Assembly: GCA_022539475.1 (NCBI GenBank)
Contig: VCMS01000004.1
Coordinates: 460,471 to 524,470, forward strand
DNA from: Gracilaria domingensis
Taxonomy: Eukaryota > Rhodophyta > Florideophyceae > Gracilariales > Gracilariaceae
Length of the DNA stretch: 64,000 bases
Direction: 5' to 3'
Shown: one piece after another, positions 37,318-46,672 of the stretch
How the letters are laid out: each line of letters starts with the position of its first letter
Numbering within the stretch: the stretch's first letter is position 1
Made by a program: the position numbers and the translations under genes
Notes under the pieces: generated by a model
The model's input: the letters and a program-made list of their open reading frames with translations, nothing else
The model's database searches: none
What the model was told of the DNA's origin: nothing

Positions 37318-37875
37318 ATGCACAACATGACCGGAGTGCTCCGAAATCGCTCCGACGATCATTACCCACACCCACCCGAGTGGGGCAAGGCGCTGCAGGG
37401 ACGCGAAATCCTCATGTGCTGGAAGGACGCCACCTGGTACGAGGCCGTCGTCATCAACTACTCCGCGGAGACAAAGTGCCACACCATCGTGTACCGAGCC
37501 GACGACACGCTGGAAACCGTTTCTCTCGACAAGTGCCGCTGGATTCTGCTGCCAAAGAAAACAAGAGAACACGGCAGACCCATTTTAGATGGAGCCGTAA
37601 TCGACTTTAAGCATCCCACAGACCATATAAACTACCAGGCGGTCGTTTACGACGATTCGCAAACCGGACATAAGCTCAAGGTTGCCTATCTTAGCGAGAA
37701 TTCCACCGACGTGTTGAGGGGGCAAGGTTGGAGAATCGTTCGGCCATCCCCTTGTCAGCTTCAGTCGTGCGACACTGAAGATGACATTCGCCTCGAGCAC
37801 GATCCTGATTACCAGTCCAGCGCCTCGCCACCTCCCACCCCACCCCTTCCAAAACGAAGGCCCAAGCGTTTGTAG
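37318..37875 (+). CDS. Tandem Tudor/Agenet-like domain protein
   Basis: A 185-residue protein with two similar compact units. Unit 1 (about 25-80) reads LQGREILMCWKDATWYEAVV, then HTIVYRADDTLETVSLDKCRW. Unit 2 (about 85-142) reads GAVIDFKHPTDHINYQAVVYD, then HKLKVAYLSENSTDVLRGQGWRI. The pattern W/Y-x2-A-V-V-x-Y-D...H.V.Y...(D/E)..V.L....W is typical of Tudor-family folds that read methylated histone tails. The C-terminus is acidic and then basic (PKRRPKRL), a likely nuclear-localisation signal. Two candidate starts, ATG at 37318 and 37327, lie just after a C20 tract. The assignment rests on pattern, not a named orthologue. Confidence 0.6.
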   Translation: MHNMTGVLRNRSDDHYPHPPEWGKALQGREILMCWKDATWYEAVVINYSAETKCHTIVYRADDTLETVSLDKCRWILLPKKTREHGRPILDGAVIDFKHPTDHINYQAVVYDDSQTGHKLKVAYLSENSTDVLRGQGWRIVRPSPCQLQSCDTEDDIRLEHDPDYQSSASPPPTPPLPKRRPKRL

Positions 37876-37989
37876 AAACCAATCCTCCCCCGTCTCTCTC
37901 TTTCTCGCTCTGCCTATCTCCCGTGCCTGTGTGACATCTGCATGCTTTAGTAAACGTTACAGTCTGTAACTTACAGCGTACCATCTAGA

Positions 37990-38697
37990 TCAATCATCCA
38001 AGTCCTTCTTCAACTCGGCCTTCACATCAACTTGCTCTGCGCTTTGCTCCGGCATCGCCTCTTCCGCCGGAGGAGCGTCATGCGCCACCGGTTGCGGAGA
38101 TTGGTGTGCAGCAAGCTTTCGCCTCATAGCCAAATAACTCACGCCACATCCACCAATGGCCGCAATCGACAATGGGCCTCTCAGGCGCAGGTACCAAGGC
38201 GGCGTACTTCCTGGCACCCGGAACCGAACATAATCATACGCATAAGCGGCACAAAAACTAGTCGTCAGCAACGCAAGACCGTCCGCTGGTTGCATCAAAG
38301 CAGCCGTCCACCCGACCAACGAAGGCGTCACCCCGTACACAAAGTCCACATTTCTTGCGGACGAAGTGACGTCGCCAGAGCGCAGCGCTACGCCCCAATG
38401 CACGGCGCCCAGAAAGCTCAAGATGGATGAGCCGTACAGTTGCGTCGCCCGTGCGAAAAAGGTTGGATCGGACGTTATTGTTGATGCGAGTGCACCTGTT
38501 ACAAACGGAATTGTCCCTCCATAGCCCAGATACTGCACAATTGGGGGTGGTATCGTTTGATTCATGAGGCTGTCTGTCGCTTCAGAAGTCGGGGCGGTAC
38601 TCGTCGACGTGCTCGCCGTTCTGGCCGCCTGAATTGTCGTCCGAAGGACCTCTCGTCCGCGCAGGACGCCTGATGAGTAACGGCTCAATAGATTCAT
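37990..38697 (-). CDS. DUF3429 / TMEM69-like membrane protein
   Basis: A 235-residue protein. An Arg/Thr/Ser-rich N-terminus (about 1-40) suggests mitochondrial or plastid import. The membrane domain has the DUF3429 signatures YLGYGGTIPFVTGALAS, YGSSILSFLGAVHWGVAL, YGVTPSLVGWTAALM and AYAYDYVRFRVPGSTPPWYLRLR, in the usual order. An acidic tail follows (EEAMPEQSAEQVDVKAELKKDLDD, cut here to EEAMPEQSAEQVDVK). Bacterial and eukaryotic members are inner-membrane proteins of unknown function; human TMEM69 is of similar length. Start ATG 38695-38697. Convergent with the Tudor-like gene (114 bp) and head-to-head with the AAA gene. Confidence 0.85.
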   Translation of the reverse strand: MNLLSRYSSGVLRGREVLRTTIQAARTASTSTSTAPTSEATDSLMNQTIPPPIVQYLGYGGTIPFVTGALASTITSDPTFFARATQLYGSSILSFLGAVHWGVALRSGDVTSSARNVDFVYGVTPSLVGWTAALMQPADGLALLTTSFCAAYAYDYVRFRVPGSTPPWYLRLRGPLSIAAIGGCGVSYLAMRRKLAAHQSPQPVAHDAPPAEEAMPEQSAEQVDVKAELKKDLDD

Positions 38698-39050
38698 GGC
38701 GGAAACGACGTGAGATCGGCGTCTTATCGTAGACGCAAGAGGAGAAGAGCGGAGCGGGGTAGACGATGGGCCTGATGTGGCCGAGGCCTCGGCATCACGC
38801 AGCAGCTTTGAGTCTCCGTAAGGTCGCGACGCTACTAGCGAGGTAACGTCTGTTCGTCACTGTCACGTGCGTTTGTCACGCGGGCTTTGTCACTCATAGT
38901 CCGTGCATTGCTGATGCCCCACCGAGAACATCGCTTCACGACGGTCGAGGAAAGAGCTCCTTTGTCATGTGTTTAAGCATCGCTCGTTCAAGCTTCAACA
39001 TCTAAACTTACTTCCATCCACTACAATATGCATCAAAAAGCGCCAGAGTC
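38698..39050. promoter_or_regulatory. Divergent promoter, TMEM69-like / AAA ATPase
   Basis: A 353-bp head-to-head spacer of moderate GC content. No long homopolymer occurs here, unlike the spacers before 38 kb. Confidence 0.5.
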
Positions 39051-40568
39051 ATGATCGCGAACCTTTCGCTGTACAAAAATGTTCCCCATCCGCAGACCAT
39101 ACAGCAAATCATACTTGACGACCACATCTCATCACTGAGAAAGCTGCTGCTCACGCGCCCCACTGGAATCCTTCTCGTCGGTACTCACCAAGCGCGAAAC
39201 TGTCTGGTCGATGCAGTGCTCCCCGAAGTGCAAAGGTTCTCATGTGGACTATATCCCATAAGAGCAGCGCCAAAACTGCCCTCGTCACAACCTATCTGCC
39301 TGGATGATGTCGACACGCCGTGCGACCGAGGTGAGGTAGAGGCAGCCCTGAAAGGTATCTTTACACGCGCTCAAAACGTACCTATCATAGGTCTCGCCGA
39401 TTCCGAGCATCACATATCTAAATCATTGTTGAGAGTAGGGCGCTTCGAAAAACTTCTCACCATCACCACTGCACCGCCGGATGCAAGGAAACGTGCATGG
39501 AAACGTTTTCTTCTTTCTCTCGTTGCTGAAGATCCAAGATTTCAGTTTCCTATCGATGCGGACCAGATTCTCGCTGCAAAATCCCCTGGTTTTGATTTAT
39601 CCGACTTCAGTAGAGTTATTCACGCTTTCTTTGCGTCCTCCCCACACACCGCCACTGCTGAACAGAGTCGCTTCTCGTTTGACATACTATGCAATATGGT
39701 CGCCTCATATTCCCCTACGCAAGCCAGTACTGATCTAATGTTCATCTCAACAAGCTTGACAACGCAAGAACACTCCGCGGCAGACTGGGCTTCTCACGCC
39801 GGTTACGCAGCTGTGAAGAAACAGCTCATGCGCCTGTGCGAATGGCCTTTCGTACATCAACAAACATTCAAACGCCTGGGAGTGCGGCCTCCAAGAGGTG
39901 TCTTGCTCTACGGACCGCATGGCGTGGGGAAAACGCTTCTCGCGGAATCATTGCTGCGCAGGTTGACAAGCGTGAACAGTATCCGCATCAGCGCCACTGA
40001 AGTGTTTTCAAAGTATCTAGGGGAGTCTGAAGCTCGTGTGCGACGTCTGTTCGCCCGTGCCAGAATGCTAAGTCCATGTGTCGTGTTCATCGATGATATT
40101 GATGCGGTGGGGAAAAGGGGCGATGAAGAATCGAGCGGCGTTGAAGGGCGCGTTGTTGCTTCATTGCTCACCGAACTCGATGGGGTTCATGGCGAGGATG
40201 TGTTTGTTTTGACCTGCGCAACGGACTTGATGAGTCTGGATCCTGCGATGGTGCGTCCGGGGCGTATTGATAACACTATCAAACTTGAGTTACCAGACAA
40301 AGAGAACCGAAAATGTATACTAGAAATGGTTCTTAAGGATATTGCGGTCAATTACGCAGAAGGGGAAAGCTCTTTAATTGAATGGTTAGTTGATGAAACT
40401 GAGGGAATGACAGGCGCTGATCTGGTCTCGCTTTGTGATGAAGCCGGTATGATTGCCATCGAAGAAGAAGAAACGGGGTCGGAGTACGTATGCGAGAAAC
40501 ATTTTCGGGAGGCGATGGCGCAAAATGATCGAAAGAGGACGTTTCCGAATGCTATCGCGACCGGGTGA
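39051..40568 (+). CDS. Type II AAA ATPase of CDC48/AFG2 (SPATA5-like) affinity
   Basis: A 505-residue protein with a degenerate first AAA domain and a better second one. Domain 1 (about 20-200) has ILLVGTHQARN where a Walker A would be, so it lacks GKT, but keeps an RVGRFEKLL segment in the RPGR position. Domain 2 has Walker A GPHGVGKT (288-295), VFIDDID (346-351 region), RPGRID arginine finger, and EGMTGADLVSLCDEAG as the lid. The Walker B Glu is replaced by Asp (D349) and the sensor-1 Asn by Asp in CATD, so hydrolysis may be slow or altered. AFG2-family proteins act in ribosome maturation and protein extraction; PEX1/PEX6 kinship cannot be excluded. The start is the only nearby in-frame ATG. 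Confidence 0.7.
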   Translation: MIANLSLYKNVPHPQTIQQIILDDHISSLRKLLLTRPTGILLVGTHQARNCLVDAVLPEVQRFSCGLYPIRAAPKLPSSQPICLDDVDTPCDRGEVEAALKGIFTRAQNVPIIGLADSEHHISKSLLRVGRFEKLLTITTAPPDARKRAWKRFLLSLVAEDPRFQFPIDADQILAAKSPGFDLSDFSRVIHAFFASSPHTATAEQSRFSFDILCNMVASYSPTQASTDLMFISTSLTTQEHSAADWASHAGYAAVKKQLMRLCEWPFVHQQTFKRLGVRPPRGVLLYGPHGVGKTLLAESLLRRLTSVNSIRISATEVFSKYLGESEARVRRLFARARMLSPCVVFIDDIDAVGKRGDEESSGVEGRVVASLLTELDGVHGEDVFVLTCATDLMSLDPAMVRPGRIDNTIKLELPDKENRKCILEMVLKDIAVNYAEGESSLIEWLVDETEGMTGADLVSLCDEAGMIAIEEEETGSEYVCEKHFREAMAQNDRKRTFPNAIATG

Positions 40569-40612
40569 ATGCACAGCGACCTTTATCAAGCAAAATTTGA
40601 CCCAGTGTGACG

Positions 40613-41794
40613 CTAGCGTGCGACAGCGGGAACGGAGCGGTTTGGTAGCGGCGAGTTGGACTGCCTGCGCATTGTGATCCGAGAGTACTTGGCGTTGACG
40701 TATCGCAAAAAGTCTCGCCACACAAGCTCAAAATAGATGGATGTCTGGCAAGCTTTGGAGGCCTTCTGCAGCTCTGAATGAACACGCCTGGCGCTAAGGC
40801 ATCCAAACGAAAGCCAAGGAGAGATTCGGCAAGAAAAGTCGGAACCAAGGTGGTCCGCAACAGATCGTTCGCGCGGCACATTCTTGGCATCTTCGATGAT
40901 TTGAGAGAGCTTTGACAGTGCCTCTAGTTCGCCGCCTCGAAAGGCGACGCCACCTTCTTCTTTAGGTGGGGGTGAGAGTCCGAGATCTTTCAAGGCTGGG
41001 ATCTGACCGGCATCGATTGGTGGAAAACACGGTAGCTGCTCTGGAGGTTGAAGTGGTTGTCTTATTACACACGACTTTTGCACTGCTTCGCGAAAGACAG
41101 CGTATGCGTCGGGGATGTCGTGAATGGGGAAAGGAAGATCAGAAACGTGGTAAAGATAGTTGGAGAAGAGAGAACTGAAGGCCACTCCCGAGTGTTGGAG
41201 CGCTTCTTCCACTTTGTGTTCAAGACGGGTATCAGCAATCGCTCCCTCTTTGTGGCATACCACCGCGGAGGCTTTGAGTTGACGGGCCAGACGAGGCAGA
41301 ATCTTCTCCGGGTGACCACGCAAGACGAGCAAATTGGACCCGCGCTGGACAAGCGACTCTCTCAGGTTTGTGACGGACTGAACAAGGAAATTGGCTCGAT
41401 GACGTCCTGTCTTTTCAAAGCCATAGCTGGTCTTGCCGTAGCAACGAGGGTCAAAAATGTACAAGGGCGTGATAGAGCCTCCTTGACACTCGTCCACAGC
41501 ATGCAAGAGCGCAGGGTGGTCATGCAAGCGGAGATCAAGGCGAAACCAAACAATGACGTTGGAAGGAGGCGGCGCCGCAGGCGGCGGATATAATGGCCTG
41601 CTCAGCAGCGAGCGCGACGAGACAGGAAGTGCATCGGGAGTAGTGGAAGAAGAACGGGCGGGATGCGTGCGCGCAGGACTTATTGTCAGCGTGGTGATGG
41701 ACGGTAGAGAGGCGGATGCTGGTGGGAAGGATGCACGCGATGAGCGCGTGGCGTTGGGGAGACTTGGCTGCGATACGTAGGTGGTGCGCCTCAT
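40613..41794 (-). CDS. Photolyase/cryptochrome-family protein, short PHR2-like form
   Basis: A 393-residue protein with an N-terminal photolyase alpha/beta domain (VIVWFRLDLRLHDHPALL, PLYIFDPRCYG, ANFLVQSVTNLRESLVQRGSNL). A linker has GGVAFRGGELEALSKL. The start of the FAD-domain helices follows (RSVADHLGSDFSCRISPWLSFGCLS, then YFELVWRDFLRYV). The chain ends soon after that helix, so roughly the last 150 residues of a normal photolyase, including much of the FAD pocket, are missing. Plant PHR2 proteins stop at a similar point, so this may be the family form rather than damage. Ser/Ala/Pro-rich residues 1-75 look like an organelle transit peptide. An in-frame ATG at 41971 would add 59 residues. 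It is convergent with the AAA gene, 44 bp apart. Confidence 0.75.
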   Translation of the reverse strand: MRRTTYVSQPSLPNATRSSRASFPPASASLPSITTLTISPARTHPARSSSTTPDALPVSSRSLLSRPLYPPPAAPPPSNVIVWFRLDLRLHDHPALLHAVDECQGGSITPLYIFDPRCYGKTSYGFEKTGRHRANFLVQSVTNLRESLVQRGSNLLVLRGHPEKILPRLARQLKASAVVCHKEGAIADTRLEHKVEEALQHSGVAFSSLFSNYLYHVSDLPFPIHDIPDAYAVFREAVQKSCVIRQPLQPPEQLPCFPPIDAGQIPALKDLGLSPPPKEEGGVAFRGGELEALSKLSQIIEDAKNVPRERSVADHLGSDFSCRISPWLSFGCLSARRVHSELQKASKACQTSIYFELVWRDFLRYVNAKYSRITMRRQSNSPLPNRSVPAVAR

Positions 41795-42123
41795 CTGGGG
41801 GCAGCGGCGACGGGCACGGGGCGACCGCCGGGGGGGGTTGGAGGGGCGATAGGAACGCGGACAGGGCGGGCGGCGGATCGCGGCGAGATTGCGACGGAGG
41901 CGCGATGGCGCGTTCCGAGCTCGGATGGGCGGCGCGTGTGGCGGGTGTGCGCGCAGCGCCGCATGGCGCATTTTGGTCGTCAGCGGTGAATTGTTGCCGC
42001 AATCAACGCCGGGCGCTGCGCGCGTCAGCTCGGCCCGCGCTTGCGCCGCCTCTCCGAGTCTGATCCCCTCGGCCGCGCACGCTCCGTCGCGCCCGCCTCT
42101 TCGCCTTCTTCCCGCAGAGCGCC
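41795..42123. promoter_or_regulatory. Divergent promoter, photolyase-like / split-barrel protein
   Basis: A 329-bp GC-rich head-to-head spacer between two genes with plastid-type products, so co-regulation is plausible. The upstream photolyase ATG alternative at 41971 lies inside it. Confidence 0.45.
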
Positions 42124-43128
42124 ATGCCCGCCAACGCCTTCACGCCCAGCCTGCCGCTGGCCGCGTTCCACACACGCCCGCTTCTCGCGCCTGCGTTGTC
42201 GTCGCGTCTCTTCGCCAAGCCGTGTGTGCGCCGCGTGCGCGTCTCCCGAGCACGCCCGCTTGCCACCGCGTCTTCGCCGCCGTCTCACACCGCGCCGTCG
42301 CTGCAGGATACTTCTTCGCATCGTCTGACGCCTGCTGCTCGTGCGCGCACGCTCGTCAATGTGTGTAATACGGGCACGTTGTGCACGGCCAGCCATAAGC
42401 ACGACGGTGCCCCGTTCGGTAGTCACGTCGACTATATCTTGGATGCTGACGGCTGCCCGATTTTCCTGCTGGCCAATGGAGCGGCGCATACCAGGAACTT
42501 GAGTCTGGAGAAGCGCTGCTCGTTGTTTGTGCAGCCACCTTCTGACTTTGGGCAAGACGGATGTCGAGTCACTCTTGTTGGCGATATTGTGCCTCTGCCG
42601 GAAGACGAATTGGAAGCCTCGCGTGAGGCGTATATTCATATTCACTCTCACGCCGCAGATGCGTTGCAGTATCCGGATCTTTTCAAGTTCCACAGAATGA
42701 ATCTGCGTGACGTCTTCTTTGTGGCTGGATATGGAGTACAATCACAATGGGTCAACGTCGGCGAGTTCTGCGCAGCAGAGGCTGACCCTTTGGCACATGA
42801 TGCACCGGCCATTGTCAGGAACCTTAATGAAAGCAAGACCGAGGACTTGAGACGCTTGTGCAAGGTGTTCTTGGGAGACCCAGACCCAAAGGTGTGTAAG
42901 ATGACTGCACTAGACAGACTTGGGTTCGACATGCGTGTCAAGGATTCCGCTGGTGCGTATAGGGAGTATCGTGTGGCATTCAGGGAGGTGGTATCAAATC
43001 GCTTCGATGTTCAAAGCGCTCTAATTAAGGCTTTCCAAGAAGCCTGGGAAAGAGAAAATGGTTACGATGAGACATGGACCGGTGAAGACATGCGTCCCAC
43101 ATTGCTTTATTATGCCACTTCTTTGTAA
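42124..43128 (+). CDS. Plastid split-barrel FMN-type / DUF2470 protein (GluTR-binding-protein-like)
   Basis: A 334-residue protein. Residues 1-65 are rich in Ala, Pro, Arg and Ser with almost no acidic residues, a plastid transit peptide pattern. Residues about 75-215 form the pyridoxamine-phosphate-oxidase-like split barrel: NTGTLCTASHKHDGAPFGSH, VDYILDADGCPIFLLANGA, HTRNLSLEKRCSLFVQPP, CRVTLVGDIVPLP, and FHRMNLRDVFFVAGYG. Residues about 240-315 form the DUF2470 domain (DLRRLCKVFLGDPDPKVCKM, ALDRLGFDMRVK, YRVAFREVV). Plant relatives bind glutamyl-tRNA reductase in tetrapyrrole synthesis or resemble heme-degrading HugZ proteins; which role applies here is not decidable. Start ATG 42124-42126. 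Confidence 0.82.
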   Translation: MPANAFTPSLPLAAFHTRPLLAPALSSRLFAKPCVRRVRVSRARPLATASSPPSHTAPSLQDTSSHRLTPAARARTLVNVCNTGTLCTASHKHDGAPFGSHVDYILDADGCPIFLLANGAAHTRNLSLEKRCSLFVQPPSDFGQDGCRVTLVGDIVPLPEDELEASREAYIHIHSHAADALQYPDLFKFHRMNLRDVFFVAGYGVQSQWVNVGEFCAAEADPLAHDAPAIVRNLNESKTEDLRRLCKVFLGDPDPKVCKMTALDRLGFDMRVKDSAGAYREYRVAFREVVSNRFDVQSALIKAFQEAWERENGYDETWTGEDMRPTLLYYATSL

Positions 43129-43916
43129 GCATAGTAAACTCTACTATGCAGCTCAATTGCTGGAAGCCGAAATCATACGTTGCTTTTTGTTCGCGATGGC
43201 TCAAGCCTAACGGTTCATCTATTTCCTGTCGGCGTTCGCGAACATTCTTTCCTTAGAATCCTTTTTTTTTGACACAATACTACATGTCAAAGCTTGGTAC
43301 CACACTAATTTCCTTTCTACTTCATTAGGCTTCACAATACAGTCCCACACGCCTATCACTTCGAACAGTGTCAGACAATGATGCTTCTGTCTCCTTATTC
43401 AGTTAACTTCGTGTCGCCCCCGCGGGCACTGTAGATAGTGATCTTGGAACGACAGAAAATGCAAACGCATGAGAAGAGCTTCATGGCTAGCGACATTCAC
43501 AGTACAAAGGCTGCAATCGAAATTTCATTGGGTCTCCACGAGTACTTTTTGAGGTCACCCAGGAGGTAGCAACGCTCCCACCCTTCTAGACACACGTCGC
43601 AACATTGTCACACACAAGCGTTATCGTCGAATAAGTTTCGTTCACACGAAAGGAATAGCATGCAATAAATTTGTTGATGTCCGGAGTTGAAACTGAGCAA
43701 GCAAGCTGAAAGTGAAGTGAAGCTCGACGCAATACCCGCGCATAGTGCGTTCAAAAGTCACAATATCCACCTTCGGTATTATGCATCATAACGCAAGCCC
43801 GTATCCGCATTTCACGATTTCAGGAACGACTATGAGCACGTTTCTTCAGATTTGTCGGATATAAAAAGCGCAGCGCCTTTGTCTAATCTTCCTGCAGTTT
43901 CATCTTGCTCATCGAA
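43129..43916. other. Spacer between split-barrel gene and Nudix gene
   Basis: A 788-bp, roughly balanced-composition spacer with same-strand genes on both sides. I see no gene, RNA or strong inverted repeat. Confidence 0.6.
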
Positions 43917-44552
43917 ATGAGTACCAACGCTGCAGTGCTTTCTCATGTCGTTGCGTCCAGTGCCGCTGATCAAGCAGACGAGCAATTCGACGTTGTCGAC
44001 GAACGGAATCAACCTATCGGCGTTGCGTCGCGAAAAGAATGTCACCAAAAGGGCTTGCTTCACCGATCTACACATATTCTCTTATTTCGCAAGAGCGAAT
44101 CGCAATCAGAATTCCTCGAAGTTCTCCTTCAACGACGATCACCTCACAAAAAAGTCGGGGCTGGTTTATGGGATGTATCTGTTGCTGAACATTTGTCAGC
44201 AGGGGAGGATTACGCTTCCGCCACTCTCCGCGGTCTTGCCGAGGAGCTAAACCTGACGTTGACGAAGCCCGACCTTGTTCCTGTCCGCGCCCCGTATCTT
44301 TCAGAACAAGTGTATATGGAGGCCAACGTAACTGATCACATGTTCACTACGCTGTTTGCCGCCCACTATGACGAAAATGCGCATGGTAAGCCCGTTGTTG
44401 ACATGAAGGAAGTTTGTGAAATCGAATGGTGGTCTGTCGAAAGGGTACTTCGAGAATCAAAAGAAGATAGACGAACTTTCACAAGATGGTTTCTCATTGA
44501 ATTGGAGAATATTGATTTGAAGGAGTTAAGTAGAAAGATCTGCGAGGCATAG
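43917..44552 (+). CDS. Nudix hydrolase, IPP-isomerase-like branch
   Basis: A 211-residue protein with DEQFDVVDERNQPIG near the start, then RSTHILLF and LLQRRSPHKKVGAGLWD and the Nudix box region HLSAGEDYASATLRGLAEEL. Aligned to GX5EX7REUXEEXGU, the first Gly is Glu, E6 is kept, R14 is kept, E15 is Gly, and E18/E19 are kept, so metal binding is plausible. The layout (DEQ-x-DVVDE..., HRSTHILLF, W.VS..EH) resembles bacterial and plant Nudix proteins related to isopentenyl-diphosphate isomerase, but the isomerase Cys/Glu pair is not evident. The substrate is unknown. The first ATG in frame is at 43917; the frame upstream begins with TTG. It is the last intact host gene before the repeat-rich part. 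Confidence 0.82.
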   Translation: MSTNAAVLSHVVASSAADQADEQFDVVDERNQPIGVASRKECHQKGLLHRSTHILLFRKSESQSEFLEVLLQRRSPHKKVGAGLWDVSVAEHLSAGEDYASATLRGLAEELNLTLTKPDLVPVRAPYLSEQVYMEANVTDHMFTTLFAAHYDENAHGKPVVDMKEVCEIEWWSVERVLRESKEDRRTFTRWFLIELENIDLKELSRKICEA

Positions 44553-46672
44553 ATAAAAAAGACTTAGAAGAGTCAAAGCTCCGAGAAACTCTTGTGCAAA
44601 CGAGTGTAAGTTCATTAGTAGATTCTCATATTTCTGTCCTTTGTACAGCGCTTTTTAGCCTCTGGAAGGCAAACCGAACAATTTCCAGCTTTCTCCACCT
44701 AATATCACTGGCATATTCTTACCGGAGTGAGAATTATGTCTCGAAGAGTGTATTCACCTCGACTCGCTCAATAGATTTGTGGCGGCGGTAGTCCATGTTT
44801 TATACCCCTCGAGTATGGAGGACACGTCTACGCTATGTTTTAGCCGTCTACCGTTGTCTCTAACCGTTAAGACCGTACAGTCCTCGAAATCGCTTTAGAT
44901 CCAAAATATTTTTTGCATCCTATAGCAAAACCGATACCATTAGAGCGTAAATGAAGATACCTCCTCCTCAGCCAGGGAAACACAACTTCAATAAATTTAT
45001 AGCAAAGATAAAGGGCAGAGGAAGCACTGCGTTTTAAATCTAATCTAGAGCTATTCTGTAAAGAATATCTATTTTTCAATGCAATGATGCTGCTTTTTGG
45101 TAGTGATTGGCAGTCTCGACATCAAACGCAAAGTTTACCGCGTATAAATAGAACGTCTTGTTTTCTATCAAAGAAAGTATAGATTACCAATAAAAAGTTT
45201 TGAAAAAAAGCGCCGTGCAACACGGCGCATTTTCATTCGATTTTTGTCGTGTAGACTAGGGATTGAACCGGACAAATAATATCCACAGAAAACTCACGAA
45301 GCTCCTTCATATAATTAGTTTTAGCCTAGGACATAACCAGAATAGCATCAAATACAGACAGCTTGGAGAACCGAAAACATTCTCTATACACAAAAAATGA
45401 TTTCATGTAATGCTCAACGCCGTTTGTCTCAAACGTAAGCAAATAAAATCCAATTGGCCAATAAATGGCTGCAATCAAAGTTTTGAACAGAAGTTGTGAA
45501 GAACCGTGGAAAACAAAAGAATCAAAATCTAATTCAAATAAATTCAAACAAATTCTACTTCGAAAAAAAACGGATTGCTTCAAAAACCATAATGAAGTGG
45601 ATTATACTCTCCGTTTACTAACATCTTTGCCTGACACCTTATCCGTTCAAATTGCCACAACCGGGTTTTCTCGGATTCAGTATAAATGTACCAAGCAAAA
45701 AGCCGCAGATTGTCAATGAACTTCCCGATATGGAAACATTTAAAACGTTCAATACTTTTTCCATACGTTTTAAACGTTCTTAAGACGTTTAAAACCTGTA
45801 AAAGAGGTTCACAAAAGGCTCAATAAACTTTGAAGGTTTTCATCCGCTACTGTATTGCTATACACCAAAAATCACTTCCAAGATTTAATGAACCATTACC
45901 CGCGGCCATTTCATCTTCTCAAGACATATCCTCTGCCAAATGGGGCGTTCTGGTGCCAACAGATCGGCATTCTTTGACAAAAACGCTGCAACTACCAGCA
46001 ATCGAGCTACACCACCTCGTCACAGCAGTTGAACGAGACCCAGCAGCAAGCGCGCGTCCTCGCCTCGGGCTTAAGGGCTTTCATGTCCCTACAGCTGCGA
46101 CACGTTTTCGATGCGTGGCCAAGGCGGCCACGCTCGCAGCCGCAACGAAAAGGGAACAAAGGCCAAATATGAATAGATTTAATTTTTCCTCACAGTAGCT
46201 AGTTGACGGCTTGGCGCGATTGCGCGGTAGCGCGGCGACTCAGTACCGCGATAACGCGGCGGCGCGACGGCGATGGTTGCGGAACAGTCAAATATGGCAG
46301 ACTGGAAGAGGTCCAGCCAGTGTAAGAAACCGGCAAGAAGCGCAACGGGACTAGCGCAAGCGGCCGCGTGCAGGCAAGCGTGCGGCAACAAGCGCGCGAA
46401 CACGCATGGGGTCGCTGCGGAGCAGCACGGGCAATCGGAAGCCATCGCTAGCAGTCGTACTGCAGTTTTTGCGTGGCGGGGCTGCTTTCAGACGGTTTCG
46501 GACATATTTTATCAAATCGTCTTATCAAAAATGAGAGATAATGTCTGCTTGAAGTAAAATTTTGGCTCAATGTTAACCAATGAATTCACCATGCTCAGAA
46601 AAGTTAATTAAAGTACATGAAGATACACTGTATTGTTTTGAACGTGATTTGAACGTTGTCGAGTATTGAATA
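44553..46672. other. AT-rich intergenic stretch, no gene recognised
   Basis: About 2.1 kb of AT-rich DNA with only short open frames lacking any family features. A cluster of AAACGTTT-like repeats lies at about 45727-45797. A short GC-rich island at 46200-46460 (GCGGCGACGG-type) has no supported gene. Confidence 0.6.

Noticed and set aside
45245-45340. B-box-like GGTTCAATCCC on the minus strand
   Set aside because: No A box, no pairing T-stem and no cloverleaf in the surrounding sequence.
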